A stretch of DNA of 64,000 bases. Source: CAYXDO01 sp964463485 (GTDB lineage Bacteria; Myxococcota; Kuafuiibacteriia; Kuafuiibacteriales; Kuafuiibacteriaceae). The notes under the pieces were generated by a model. The model was not told where the DNA came from. It made no database searches and was given only the letters and a program-made list of their open reading frames with translations. Numbering within the stretch: the first letter of the stretch is position 1; each line of letters opens with the position of its first letter. The translations under genes were made by a program, and so were the position numbers. Shown here one piece after another: positions 44,107-52,250 of this stretch. The stretch is taken from the NCBI GenBank assembly GCA_964463485.1, contig CAYXDO010000015.1, positions 41,826 to 105,825 on the forward strand. The letters run 5' to 3'.

Positions 44107-45048
44107 TCACCAGCGGAACTGGTTGGGATCGAACTCTCGCTCGTCGAGGAGGCGATAGCCTTCGGGATCTTGGATTTCCGCCGGGATCGACTCACCCGAT
44201 CCGAGCCCCGCGGGCTCGCTGACGTCGACGACCACGCGCGCTTGAGTTGCGGAGGGATCGGCGCTCGGCGTGCTCTCAGGGGCGTCCCACGACTTGACGA
44301 GCTGCGCGGTGAGCCAGCGATCAGCCGGGATGCCGAGTACGACGTGGAGCCGCGAAGTCTCCGAAAGCTCGACGACCAAGTCGACCGAGTCGGAGCCTCG
44401 GAGCTCGAAGGGGACCGAAGCCTGAGCTCGGAGCGCATCACGATCGCACGCGATTCGATACCACCAATCCGGTCGCGCGGGCTCGCCATCCGGGCCCGGT
44501 TCACGAACGTCCTTGGCCGGCTCACCATCCGGGCCCGGTTCGCACGGATCCTTCGCGGGCTCTCCGTCTGGGCCTGGCTCGAGGGGTGACTCCCGATGAG
44601 TGACCCCTTTTTCGTCGGTGACCGTGGGGCCGCTGACTCGGCCGCGGATCACGACGGAGGCTCCGTCCAAAGCCTCGGTTGGGCCGACTCTGCCGAACAC
44701 GGCCAACCCACCTTGAACGTAGGCCTCGGGGAACGGAAAGAGGGCCTCGCCTTCTCGAGAGCTCAGGAGGTGCGGTCCTTCGACGAGGGGGTGCCCGCCC
44801 GTGGGAATGGCTGGGTTATCGCCGAGCAAGCGCAAGACGTCGACGTTCACGGAGATCTCTTCGACGGTGACCCGGCCAGAGAGCTCGCTCGAGAGTCCAC
44901 CGAGGTCGAGCGCGGCGACCAGCCCAACCCGCGCTTCACGCGGCTCGGGCAGCGAGAGCGAAGCGTCGGTGCGCTGGCCACACGCGGAGAGGGCGAGCAT
45001 GGAGCTCGCGGTGAGTGTTACCCATTTTGGAGTTCTTCGGCCTTTCAT
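44107..45048 (-). CDS. Lipoprotein with EPGPDGEPA repeats
   Basis: A 313-aa protein. ATG 45048 overlaps the stop of the large regulator gene by 4 bp (ATGA), so it is coupled to it. The signal MKGRRTPKWVTLTASSMLAL is followed by lipobox SAC. Residues about 155-195 contain three 13-residue units opening with EPGPDGEPA, a collagen-like Pro/Gly/Glu stretch and the DNA form of a 39-bp tandem repeat. The parts on either side (GLVAALDLGGLSSELSGRVT, VPFELRGSDSVDLVVELSET) look like beta-sandwich domains. No known family. Its coupling to the regulator hints that it belongs to the same process, perhaps as a periplasmic partner. Confidence 0.7.
   Translation of the reverse strand: MKGRRTPKWVTLTASSMLALSACGQRTDASLSLPEPREARVGLVAALDLGGLSSELSGRVTVEEISVNVDVLRLLGDNPAIPTGGHPLVEGPHLLSSREGEALFPFPEAYVQGGLAVFGRVGPTEALDGASVVIRGRVSGPTVTDEKGVTHRESPLEPGPDGEPAKDPCEPGPDGEPAKDVREPGPDGEPARPDWWYRIACDRDALRAQASVPFELRGSDSVDLVVELSETSRLHVVLGIPADRWLTAQLVKSWDAPESTPSADPSATQARVVVDVSEPAGLGSGESIPAEIQDPEGYRLLDEREFDPNQFRW
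44479..44583. repeat. In-frame 39-bp repeat, about 2.7 units
   Basis: The stretch encodes EPGPDGEPAKDPC, EPGPDGEPAKDVR and EPGPDGEPARPDW in the minus-strand lipoprotein. The first nine codons of each unit are almost identical, the last four differ. Confidence 0.85.
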
Positions 45049-48000
45049 CGCGCCGCCTCCTGGCACAACTTCTTGAGTGCCTCGTTTGCATTGATGATTT
45101 GGGACAACCTCGGCCGCTTCATGCCCAGCTTTTCGGCGGCTCGCGTGATGTTCCCTTGGCTCTCCGCGAGCGCCCGCGCGATCGCTTCTACCTGAATCCT
45201 CTTCTTCAGCTCGGACAGCGAGACGTCACCCGCGAGAATTCGCGAGAGCAGCGCGTCCTCGGGATTCTTGGCCGGTCGCTCCTCGGGCCTCGCGCGAATC
45301 ACCTCGGGCCGCTCGGCGGTCACGAGGGGCTCGGTCGGATCGGGAGGAGGGGCCGCCGAGCGAGTGAGGGGTGGCGAATCAGCGAACAGCTCCTCGTACT
45401 CTGCGAAGTCGTCCGGACCGATCACCGAGCCATCGGCGAGCAGAGCCACCGAGCGAATGACGTTCTCGAGCTCGCGGACGTTTCCGGGCCAGGAATACCT
45501 GGTCAGCATGGCCTCTGCGCCTTTGGACATGGACTTCTGCGGCGTGCCGGTCTCGAGCGCATGGCGGCCGAGGAAGTGCTGTGCCAGCTCGATGATGTCC
45601 TCGACTCGCTCGCGGAGCGGCGGGAGCTCCACGGTGATTCCTCGGAGCCGATAGTAGAGGTCCTCGCGAAAAGTGCCTTGGCGCACGAGCTCCACCAGGT
45701 TCTTGTTGGTCGCACAGAGTACCCGGGCCTCCAGCTTGATGGGTCGGCCTCCGCCAACCCGTTCGAACTCACGCTCCTGCAATACTCTCAGCAGCGAGAC
45801 TTGAGTCTTGGGAGAAATATCGCCGATCTCGTCGAGGAAGATGGTGCCTCCGGCCGCCATCTCGAATCGACCGGCCTTCTTCTGGTGGGCGCCGGTGAAC
45901 GACCCGCGTTCGTGCCCGAACAGCTCGGACAACAACAGGGTCTCAACCAAGGCCGCGCAGTTCAACTTCACGAAGGGTCCCGACGCGCGCGGAGACGATC
46001 GATGCAACGCCTCAGCCGCGAGCTCCTTGCCGGTACCCGACTCTCCGAGGATCAAGACCGTGTTGTCGCTGTGCGCCACTCGGTCGAGAATGTGAAAGAC
46101 CTTGAGCAGCTTCGGGGAACGGCCGATGAGTGCGACATATCGCTCGTCCCATTCGGAGCTCCTCGTCCGTGCACCGCGCGGCTGCGGAGCGACGAGGATC
46201 GGCTCGCCGCTCTGTCGGCGCGACTCTCCCTTGATCCGTTTCGAACCGGGCTCGTCGAGCGCGCGCATCGCCTGCTCGAGCTCCACCTGCGTGCGGGAAC
46301 CTGCAAACGCAGCGCGAAGGTCCGCCGGGAGCTCCGCGGAGAGCTCCCCTCGCAGCTTCTCGGCCTGAAGCAAGTGGGCCCTGGCCGTTTGAGTGTCTCC
46401 GCGAAGTAGGAGCGCTCGCCCGAGCGTCGCCTCGACCTCTGCGCGGAGCAGCCTGTCCTCGGTCTTGTGCTCCGAGGCCGCCGTTTGCGCCGCTTCGACC
46501 GCCCTCGGATCCTTCTCCGCGATACGGATCTTGGCGGCGAGCAGGCTCACCTTGGTCGCGATGCGAGCGGTCTTGATCTTGGCCTTGGATGCCTCGAGCT
46601 CCGCCAGAATCTGGGCCGCCACTTGCGGCTCTCCGGCCCGCAGCTCGACTTCGGCCAGGTCTGCCAGAGTTTCGACCGGACGCTCGGGCCCGAGCCTTCG
46701 CTGATGAATCATGGCTTCGCGGAGCCGCTTGGCGGCGAGCTCGTACTGACCTCGCTCCGCAGCGATGCTCCCATCGAGCGCCAAGGAGATCGCGCGGAGG
46801 CGCTCCACCCCGCCGGCCTCGGCGATCCTGAGCGCCTCGGCGTTGTAGGCCTCCGCGCGATCCAGCGATCCGACAGCGAAGGAGAGATTCGCGAGGTTGT
46901 AAAGCACGCGGGCGAGCTGAGTCTTGTTGCCGAGCCTGCGGAACAGGCCGAGCGCGGAGCGATAGTGTCCGAGCGCGACGCCCAGCCGGGACTGCTGGTG
47001 AGCCAATACACCGAGGTTCAAGTGGCCGAACGCCAAGTGCGACATTTCTCCGGCCGACTTGGCCCGCTGAATACCGGCCTCGAGGCTCGCTTCGGCGAGG
47101 GACTCGCGCCCCGCGCGCATGTGCGCCAGGCCGATGTTGACCAGCGAACGCGCCTCCGCGCGCAACAGCCCGCTCGACTCGGACAACCTCAACGTCTCGT
47201 CGAACGACAAGAGCGCGGTGTCCACGTCGTCAGCCGCCAGCGCGATCTTGCCCAGCAAATTCACCAGCTCGATTCGCACACGCACGGACCCGCATGAGTC
47301 TATGCTCTCGAGACCTGCTCGGCCGCGCTCCCGCGCTTCGTCCAATTTTCCCTTATGGTACAAGGCTTCGGCGCAGGCCACTTCGAGCTCGGGGCGCTCG
47401 GCAGCATCATCCGCCAATGCCCGACGAGCTTCCTCGATCACCGCCAGCGCCCGGTCGTACTCGCCCGACTGATTGGCAAGCTCCGCTTCGAAGAGTACGG
47501 CCGGTCCCACGCTGGACTCAGGCAGCGCAGCCTTCCACTCTTCGGCCCGCCGGAGCGCATCTCGACGCTCCCCGCGGATCGCCGCCAGGCGCGCCAGTTG
47601 CTCGAGCACCAGGACACGAGACTCGCCCGAGGCCAGTGGCAAGACCTCTTCATACGTGCGCGCCGCCGCGGCATGAGCCCCCGCCACGGCGTGGGCCTCC
47701 GCGGCCTTGATCGCCAAGCTCATCCCACGCTCGGGCTGATCGGAGCGCAAGTAGTGATGCGCGATGATCGCGGCTCCGGCCGGACGACCGGGCTCCGAGG
47801 CCAACACTTCAGCCCACCGCCGATGAAGGCTCTGCGCGAGAGCTGTGGGCATCGCGGCGATCGTCGAATCGAGGTTCACGCGTCGAGCGAACGAGAACCG
47901 AAGCTCGCCGTTCTCGATCGAACGATCGAGGATTCGAGAGTCTCGCAATCCAGAGAGAGATTTCACGACGTCCTTTTGCGGGCGTCCGGTGACTTCGGCG

Positions 48001-48890
48001 ACGACTTTGGCGGAGGCGGGCGCGGAGGCGAGCGCGAGCGCGTAAAGGAGCTCCCGCGAGAGCGGGTCGAGCCCGGCGAGCCGGCGCGCATAGAGCTCCT
48101 CGACGTTCGACGGCAGAGTCTCGAGGAGCTCGTCGATCTCGCGGGGCAACCCATTGGACGCGGCGAGCAACCGCTCGAGCACGCGAGGTGAGTCGAGGTA
48201 ACGTCGCAACCCATCCAAGTCGAGACGACCGAGGAACATCACGTCGTCCGCGCGACGCTCCCTTTGCTCCTCGAGAAAGTCTCGTACCGGCGCACTCGAC
48301 TCCGACTCATCTGAGAAACTCAGTACGAGCAACCCAGGACGGGCTGCCTCGAGCGGCTCGCCCCGAAATCCCTCCGCCAAGTCCGCAGCGAGCTCGAGCG
48401 TATCAGCGCCCGCTCGCTCGAGCTCGTGTACGATGACGAGCAGCCGCGTTCGCTCCGCGACTCCAAGCAACAGGCGTCGCACCGAGTCGAAAAACAGGAG
48501 TTTTCGTTCGAGCGACGGAGTCCCCGCGGCACTCTCCTCGGCCCCAAGCACCGGTTCGAGCCCAGAGAGCAGCGGGTCGATGAGCGCCCGCTCTCCCATG
48601 CTCTCCGCCCAAACGATCGCGGCTCTCGCAATTTCCGCGAAGGGCGCGAAGCTCGGGCCCGCTGCGTGGGGCGTACGCCCCTCGAGCACCAGGACGTGCC
48701 CGGCTTTTGCGCCCTTGACGAGACCGAAGAGCAAGCGACTCTTCCCTGCCCCGCTCGGTCCGTGCAGCACGACGGCGCTCCCGCGATCGGCGAGCAACCG
48801 CTCCTGCAACCGCACGAGCTCCGAGCCGCGAACTTCCCACTTCGCGCTGCGCTCGGAGTCGGACGAAAACGATCGCGCAAGCTCGGTCAT
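45045..48890 (-). CDS. STAND ATPase-TPR-sigma-54 AAA+ transcriptional activator with Fis-type HTH
   Basis: A 1,281-aa regulator. ATG 48890 was chosen because it precedes the first conserved domain and GGAG; the in-frame extension to 49253 would overlap the divergent gene. Order of parts: N-terminal P-loop ATPase of the STAND/AAA type (VLHGPSGAGKSRLLFGL near residue 42, VIVHELERAGADTLEL), a helical bundle, about twelve TPR repeats (residues 400-880), then a sigma-54 AAA+ domain with Walker A LILGESGTGKELAAEAL (about residue 945), ERGSFTGAHQKKAG (about 994) and GGTIFLDEIGDI, and a C-terminal Fis HTH (GNITRAAEKLGMKRPRLSQI). The loop that touches sigma-54 is GSFTGA, not the usual GAFTGA. It should open sigma-54 promoters after a signal sensed by the N-terminal parts. 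Confidence 0.9.
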   Translation of the reverse strand: MTELARSFSSDSERSAKWEVRGSELVRLQERLLADRGSAVVLHGPSGAGKSRLLFGLVKGAKAGHVLVLEGRTPHAAGPSFAPFAEIARAAIVWAESMGERALIDPLLSGLEPVLGAEESAAGTPSLERKLLFFDSVRRLLLGVAERTRLLVIVHELERAGADTLELAADLAEGFRGEPLEAARPGLLVLSFSDESESSAPVRDFLEEQRERRADDVMFLGRLDLDGLRRYLDSPRVLERLLAASNGLPREIDELLETLPSNVEELYARRLAGLDPLSRELLYALALASAPASAKVVAEVTGRPQKDVVKSLSGLRDSRILDRSIENGELRFSFARRVNLDSTIAAMPTALAQSLHRRWAEVLASEPGRPAGAAIIAHHYLRSDQPERGMSLAIKAAEAHAVAGAHAAAARTYEEVLPLASGESRVLVLEQLARLAAIRGERRDALRRAEEWKAALPESSVGPAVLFEAELANQSGEYDRALAVIEEARRALADDAAERPELEVACAEALYHKGKLDEARERGRAGLESIDSCGSVRVRIELVNLLGKIALAADDVDTALLSFDETLRLSESSGLLRAEARSLVNIGLAHMRAGRESLAEASLEAGIQRAKSAGEMSHLAFGHLNLGVLAHQQSRLGVALGHYRSALGLFRRLGNKTQLARVLYNLANLSFAVGSLDRAEAYNAEALRIAEAGGVERLRAISLALDGSIAAERGQYELAAKRLREAMIHQRRLGPERPVETLADLAEVELRAGEPQVAAQILAELEASKAKIKTARIATKVSLLAAKIRIAEKDPRAVEAAQTAASEHKTEDRLLRAEVEATLGRALLLRGDTQTARAHLLQAEKLRGELSAELPADLRAAFAGSRTQVELEQAMRALDEPGSKRIKGESRRQSGEPILVAPQPRGARTRSSEWDERYVALIGRSPKLLKVFHILDRVAHSDNTVLILGESGTGKELAAEALHRSSPRASGPFVKLNCAALVETLLLSELFGHERGSFTGAHQKKAGRFEMAAGGTIFLDEIGDISPKTQVSLLRVLQEREFERVGGGRPIKLEARVLCATNKNLVELVRQGTFREDLYYRLRGITVELPPLRERVEDIIELAQHFLGRHALETGTPQKSMSKGAEAMLTRYSWPGNVRELENVIRSVALLADGSVIGPDDFAEYEELFADSPPLTRSAAPPPDPTEPLVTAERPEVIRARPEERPAKNPEDALLSRILAGDVSLSELKKRIQVEAIARALAESQGNITRAAEKLGMKRPRLSQIINANEALKKLCQEAAR

Positions 48891-49082
48891 TGCTCCCACT
48901 CTAGGGGCTCGACCACGCGGGAGGCCAGTCGCCAGTTGGGGGATGGGACCGCGACGTACCCGAACAAACCCGCCGGCAAAGTGGCGAGGTTCATCGGCGA
49001 GCGTAGCGCGCACCGAACGATCTGTAGCTTCCAAGGCACGAAAGACGTAGCCACCGCAGAACGACCAGCGCAGCCGGCCCCT

Positions 49083-49098
49083 TTCGAACGCGTACGAA
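49083..49098. promoter_or_regulatory. Imperfect 16-bp palindrome next to a sigma-54 promoter
   Basis: The sequence ttcgaacgcgtacgaa is self-complementary except for one pair (two bases). It ends 4 bp before the -24 element. Activators usually bind 80-150 bp upstream, so this could be a repressor or auxiliary site rather than the activator site. Confidence 0.35.
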
Positions 49099-49102
49099 CG
49101 GG

Positions 49103-49117
49103 TGGCACGGGGGCTGC
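49103..49117 (+). promoter_or_regulatory. Sigma-54 (-24/-12) promoter
   Basis: TGGCACGGGGGCTGC matches the -24 GG and -12 GC elements with the required 10-base spacing (GG at 49104-49105, GC at 49116-49117). The expected start of transcription is about 49129, two bases before the ATG at 49131, so the message would be leaderless or nearly so. The divergent gene encodes a sigma-54 activator. Confidence 0.75.
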
Positions 49118-49130
49118 ATTTTCGGCTTGC

Positions 49131-50390
49131 ATGGTTGCCGTCGCGATTCAGAATCCCTTCTCGCTCCCCGCCGCTCAGCTTTCCGTGGTTGGCGAACCGA
49201 CTCATCTCGATGCGGCCGAGCTTGCTGGCGCCTTCGAGGAGCTCGGACTTCAAGGTGGGGCCTCGAAGTCCGCCATCCGGCAGTTCCAGGCCCGATTCAA
49301 CGCGCTCAACCCGAGCACGCCGATCAAGGTCGATGGGATCGTCGGTCCCGAGACGCTCGGAGCCCTTCGTCAGGTGTCGAACGGCGGCGCCGACTGGACC
49401 GCGCCCTCCGCATCGTTCAACCCACAGGCCGCCTATCGCTCTGCTTCACCGGAAATGAGCGCGGATGCGCCGCGCGTCGACGCGCGCTGGCTCAATACGT
49501 TCGGCGACGCCGCGGCTCGGGAGAGCCTTCTGAGAGCGACCAACCGACAGACGGACCCACAGTCGGACGCTGAAGGCGCTTCCGTGGCGTCCGTGGCTGG
49601 CAGCCTGTCGGGCCTCGCCGCAGGCGCAGCCGTCGCCGCGCGGGCAAAGTCTCCGGTCAAACTCACTTCGATCCAAGGCGGCGCCCTGGTCGACGACGTC
49701 GCGGGCTCGATGGCCAAGAAGGCCACGCTCACGAGCCGGCCCTACACCGCGAGCTTCAACGGCGCCGAGCTCCGCGTGAACCCAGGTGAGTCGGCGAAGG
49801 TCGCCGTCGAACGTTGGGCAGCGGCCCCCCGAACCCTGACTCAGTTCCCCACCAACACCAGCATGCTCCGCGGAGTCATGGGCGGGGACACGCTCGAGTC
49901 GGTCGCCAAGCGCATGTCCGATGCCGCCGCGAACAGCGGCAAGCTCATCGGTCATGAGTTCAACGGCGTCAAGCTGCTCGCGCGGCCGGGTGACTCACAG
50001 GCCCAAATCCTGAAGTCGTTCACCGCCGGTCAGGCCGCCAAGAAGGCCACGAGCCAGGCCGCGGCGGTCGCAGCCAAGGCCGGAATCGCCTCGAAGATCG
50101 CCCCTCGCCTCGGCGGCGCGGTCACCGCAGCCTTCGCCGTCGCGGACATCGCCTCCGGATTCCACGCCGACAAGGTTCGCAACGACGGCTCGTACACCGA
50201 GACGACCAAGGCGAGCGGACGAGCGGCGGGCGGCGTGGCTGGCGCGTTGGCCGGCGCGAAGGTCGGAGCGGCCGTCGGCACGATCTTCTTCCCCGGCGTT
50301 GGGACCGCGGTCGGCGCGGCCATCGGCGGCGTCGCCTTTGGCGTCGCCGGATCGATCTTCGGTGAGAAGATCGCCGACGCCACCAACTGA
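49131..50390 (+). CDS. Peptidoglycan-binding-like and glycine-zipper protein (candidate effector)
   Basis: A 419-aa protein of unknown family. ATG 49131 lies just behind a sigma-54 promoter. Residues about 27-82 (AFEELGLQGGASKSAIRQFQ, PIKVDGIVGPETLGALR) match the peptidoglycan-binding domain 1 pattern with the VDGIxGPxT motif. The centre is Ala/Ser-rich, and two segments near 200 and 270 (FNGAELRVNPGESAKVAVER; FNGVKLLARPGDSQAQILKS) look like an internal repeat. The last 75 residues are a glycine zipper (GRAAGGVAGALAGAKVGAAV; GTAVGAAIGGVAFGVAGSIF), a motif that can insert into membranes in pore-forming toxins. No signal peptide, so another export route would be needed. Toxin or structural role is inference. 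Confidence 0.65.
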   Translation: MVAVAIQNPFSLPAAQLSVVGEPTHLDAAELAGAFEELGLQGGASKSAIRQFQARFNALNPSTPIKVDGIVGPETLGALRQVSNGGADWTAPSASFNPQAAYRSASPEMSADAPRVDARWLNTFGDAAARESLLRATNRQTDPQSDAEGASVASVAGSLSGLAAGAAVAARAKSPVKLTSIQGGALVDDVAGSMAKKATLTSRPYTASFNGAELRVNPGESAKVAVERWAAAPRTLTQFPTNTSMLRGVMGGDTLESVAKRMSDAAANSGKLIGHEFNGVKLLARPGDSQAQILKSFTAGQAAKKATSQAAAVAAKAGIASKIAPRLGGAVTAAFAVADIASGFHADKVRNDGSYTETTKASGRAAGGVAGALAGAKVGAAVGTIFFPGVGTAVGAAIGGVAFGVAGSIFGEKIADATN

Positions 50391-50426
50391 GTCTGTCGGC
50401 CGTCGGCCGTCACACGCGGAGAGGGT

Positions 50427-50443
50427 CCGACGACCGTCGTCGG
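50427..50443. terminator. Short hairpin after the glycine-zipper gene
   Basis: Arms ccgacga (50427-50433) and tcgtcgg (50437-50443) pair perfectly around ccg. It lies 37 bp after the stop. No T-tract follows, so termination is only possible, not proven. Confidence 0.4.
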
Positions 50444-50494
50444 GCTCGAATATCCGGGTTCGGGCGCGAGCATGACGAGCATGGGCGCGTGAGT

Positions 50495-50629
50495 ATGAGT
50501 GGCCTTCGACCCACCGACGAAATCTCTTCCGAAGCAGCGGACAAGGTCTCCGGGGGACAACTCAGAATCGGTGCGTCGGACGATCCTTTGGAGCAAGAGG
50601 CCGACCGGGTGGCTCGCTCCGTCTTTTGA
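50495..50629 (+). CDS. 44-aa ORF with eCIS-core/DUF4157 N-terminal signature
   Basis: ATG 50495 to TGA 50627-50629. The protein ends ASDDPLEQEADRVARSVF, preceded by GGQLRIG. The pattern IGxxxDPxExEADRVA is what normally sits directly in front of the eCIS-core (DUF4157) metallopeptidase-like domain in proteins linked to phage-tail-like contractile injection systems. Here the chain stops right after it: no H-E-L-x-H part follows in any frame before the convergent gene at 50641. It may be a stand-alone tag, a decayed gene or a fragment. GTG 50489 is a possible start; no strong ribosome binding site is seen. The frame stays open upstream into the preceding gene's frame. Confidence 0.55.
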   Translation: MSGLRPTDEISSEAADKVSGGQLRIGASDDPLEQEADRVARSVF

Positions 50630-50640
50630 CGCTCCCGCCT

Positions 50641-52050
50641 TCAGGCAGATCCGCGATCAGCGCCACTGATACTCAGCCTTCCGCCCGACTGAATACTCAG
50701 CGCGCCGGGCGAGCCACGGTGCTCGCACACCGAGAGCGCTCCTTCCATTCGCGCTGGCACGACCGCTGAGTCGATCGCCTTTTCGATTTCGCGCGCTAGC
50801 TCCTCGATCCCCTCGGCGTCTGGCCGCGGACTCCGACATGGGACGTTCCGACGCGGGCGAGGGACGAGCCAGGTCAGCGCACGTCGGAAGCTGCTGATGC
50901 CTCCGAACACGAACAGAGTGGGCAACATCCAGAATCCGACGAGAAAGGGGACGCCGAGCGGAACCATGAACCAGGGACCACGATCCGTGAACATCGCCAC
51001 GGCGAGGATTGCTGCCGAACCGGCCGAAAGCGTTGCCACCACGACCGCGAACCCCTGGAGCTTCCGAGCCAGCGCGGCGTGGATCGACCCGCGATGCCGC
51101 AGGGTCCAAAAGACGGAGAACGCGGCCACACAAGCGACCCTCGTGACGAAGAGACGCGCCACGTCGAACGGCACTTGCGCGTCGAGGATCACTCTCGGGC
51201 TACTCAGCCGCGAGTAGCACAGAGTCGCCGCCACGAACATGAGCACGCCTGCGAAGACGGCTTCGATCGCGGTCGCTTGGGGCTCCGAGGAACACTCAGT
51301 CCCGCCGTTGGGCCAACGCACGAGTCTCCGATACACGACCAGCGCGCCGGCACCGAACAGCAGTAAGATCGGCGTCGCGGCGCCCACCGACACCGCCAAG
51401 GCCAAGAGCTCGGAGGCGCTGAGTCTGAGGGTCGGGGTATAGAAGTCTCCGAAGGGAGCCGCTCGAACCGCGAGTATGAAGAACACTCCCACCGCGACGA
51501 GGAACTGCGTCCTCGCAAAGTCGGTCACTTTCCTTCCGAAGGCGTCGGTGGCCGGGTCGTGGCTTCGAATGGCCAGCGAGAGCGCCCGACGGGTGAGTCG
51601 CTTGAGAGCCCGTCGACTCTCCGCCATCGCCCGAGTCCCCCCATTTCCCAAGCGCGCCTCGCGATCGATTCTCCACTCCAAAGCGTCGAGAGCTCGAAGA
51701 ATCTCTCGCACGGGCCGGAGCTCGAAGCCGACCAGCGTCCGCCGGATCCTGCTCAGGGCCACGCTCGCCGAGCGAGGAAACCGAAGCGCGGCGACGAAAA
51801 TGAGTATGGAGACGACGAACAAGAACGTGAGACCGACCACCAACGTGCCGCCCATCATGAATTCGACGAGGTCCGAGCGCTGCATGACGCGGTCCCATGG
51901 CCATGGGCCAAAGCAGAGCTCTGGAGCCGTCAGAAGAAATCCGAGCGCCAACACGGTCTCGAGGCGGGCCTCGATCGGATGAGACGCGATACCCCAAGTG
52001 CCTCGACGAAGTGCCATAGCCGATGGGTCTCCAAACGTCGTACCAAGCAC
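50641..52050 (-). CDS. Multi-pass membrane protein, unknown
   Basis: A 469-aa protein from GTG 52050 (ATG 52017 is an equally good start and would skip an N-terminal MLGTTFGDPSA). About eight hydrophobic segments are seen, among them TLVVGLTFLFVVSILIFVAA, FLVAVGVFFILAVRAA, LALAVSVGAATPILLLFGAG and GVPFLVGFWMLPTLFVFGG; a long basic cytoplasmic loop (RALDALEWRIDREARLGNGG) lies between the first pairs. I recognise no family. It ends against the 44-aa eCIS-like ORF, with no shared promoter. Confidence 0.6.
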   Translation of the reverse strand: MLGTTFGDPSAMALRRGTWGIASHPIEARLETVLALGFLLTAPELCFGPWPWDRVMQRSDLVEFMMGGTLVVGLTFLFVVSILIFVAALRFPRSASVALSRIRRTLVGFELRPVREILRALDALEWRIDREARLGNGGTRAMAESRRALKRLTRRALSLAIRSHDPATDAFGRKVTDFARTQFLVAVGVFFILAVRAAPFGDFYTPTLRLSASELLALAVSVGAATPILLLFGAGALVVYRRLVRWPNGGTECSSEPQATAIEAVFAGVLMFVAATLCYSRLSSPRVILDAQVPFDVARLFVTRVACVAAFSVFWTLRHRGSIHAALARKLQGFAVVVATLSAGSAAILAVAMFTDRGPWFMVPLGVPFLVGFWMLPTLFVFGGISSFRRALTWLVPRPRRNVPCRSPRPDAEGIEELAREIEKAIDSAVVPARMEGALSVCEHRGSPGALSIQSGGRLSISGADRGSA

Positions 52051-52194
52051 GAAACCTGCGGGCCATTCGAGAGGCTGGGGAGCTTCTTACACACTCGGGA
52101 AGCCGACGGCACGGACCACACCTTCGCTACCGAGGCCAGCCCGGGCGGGCGCAGGGACTCGCGATGGGTGAGCGGCCTGGCTGGACGGTCGACT

Positions 52195-52216
52195 ATCGAG
52201 CCCTGATCGAGCCCTG
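52195..52216. repeat. Two-copy 11-bp direct repeat
   Basis: atcgagccctg is present at 52195 and 52206, directly adjacent. The surrounding 200-bp gap (52051-52250) has no gene that I can support. Confidence 0.8.
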
Positions 52217-52250
52217 AAGGGCGGACGGTGGGGTCGGTAGAACGATGAGA

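Noticed and set aside
48426..49130. N-terminal extension of the glycine-zipper protein
   Set aside because: It runs antisense to the regulator and its sequence is Arg/His/Pro-rich noise; ATG 49131 follows a clear promoter.
48891..49253. N-terminal extension of the sigma-54 regulator to 49253
   Set aside because: It would cross the divergent promoter and the start of the glycine-zipper gene, and the extra 121 residues lack any domain.
50755..50770. A second -24/-12 promoter (TGGCACGACCGCTGA)
   Set aside because: The -12 element has GA in place of GC and it lies inside a minus-strand gene.
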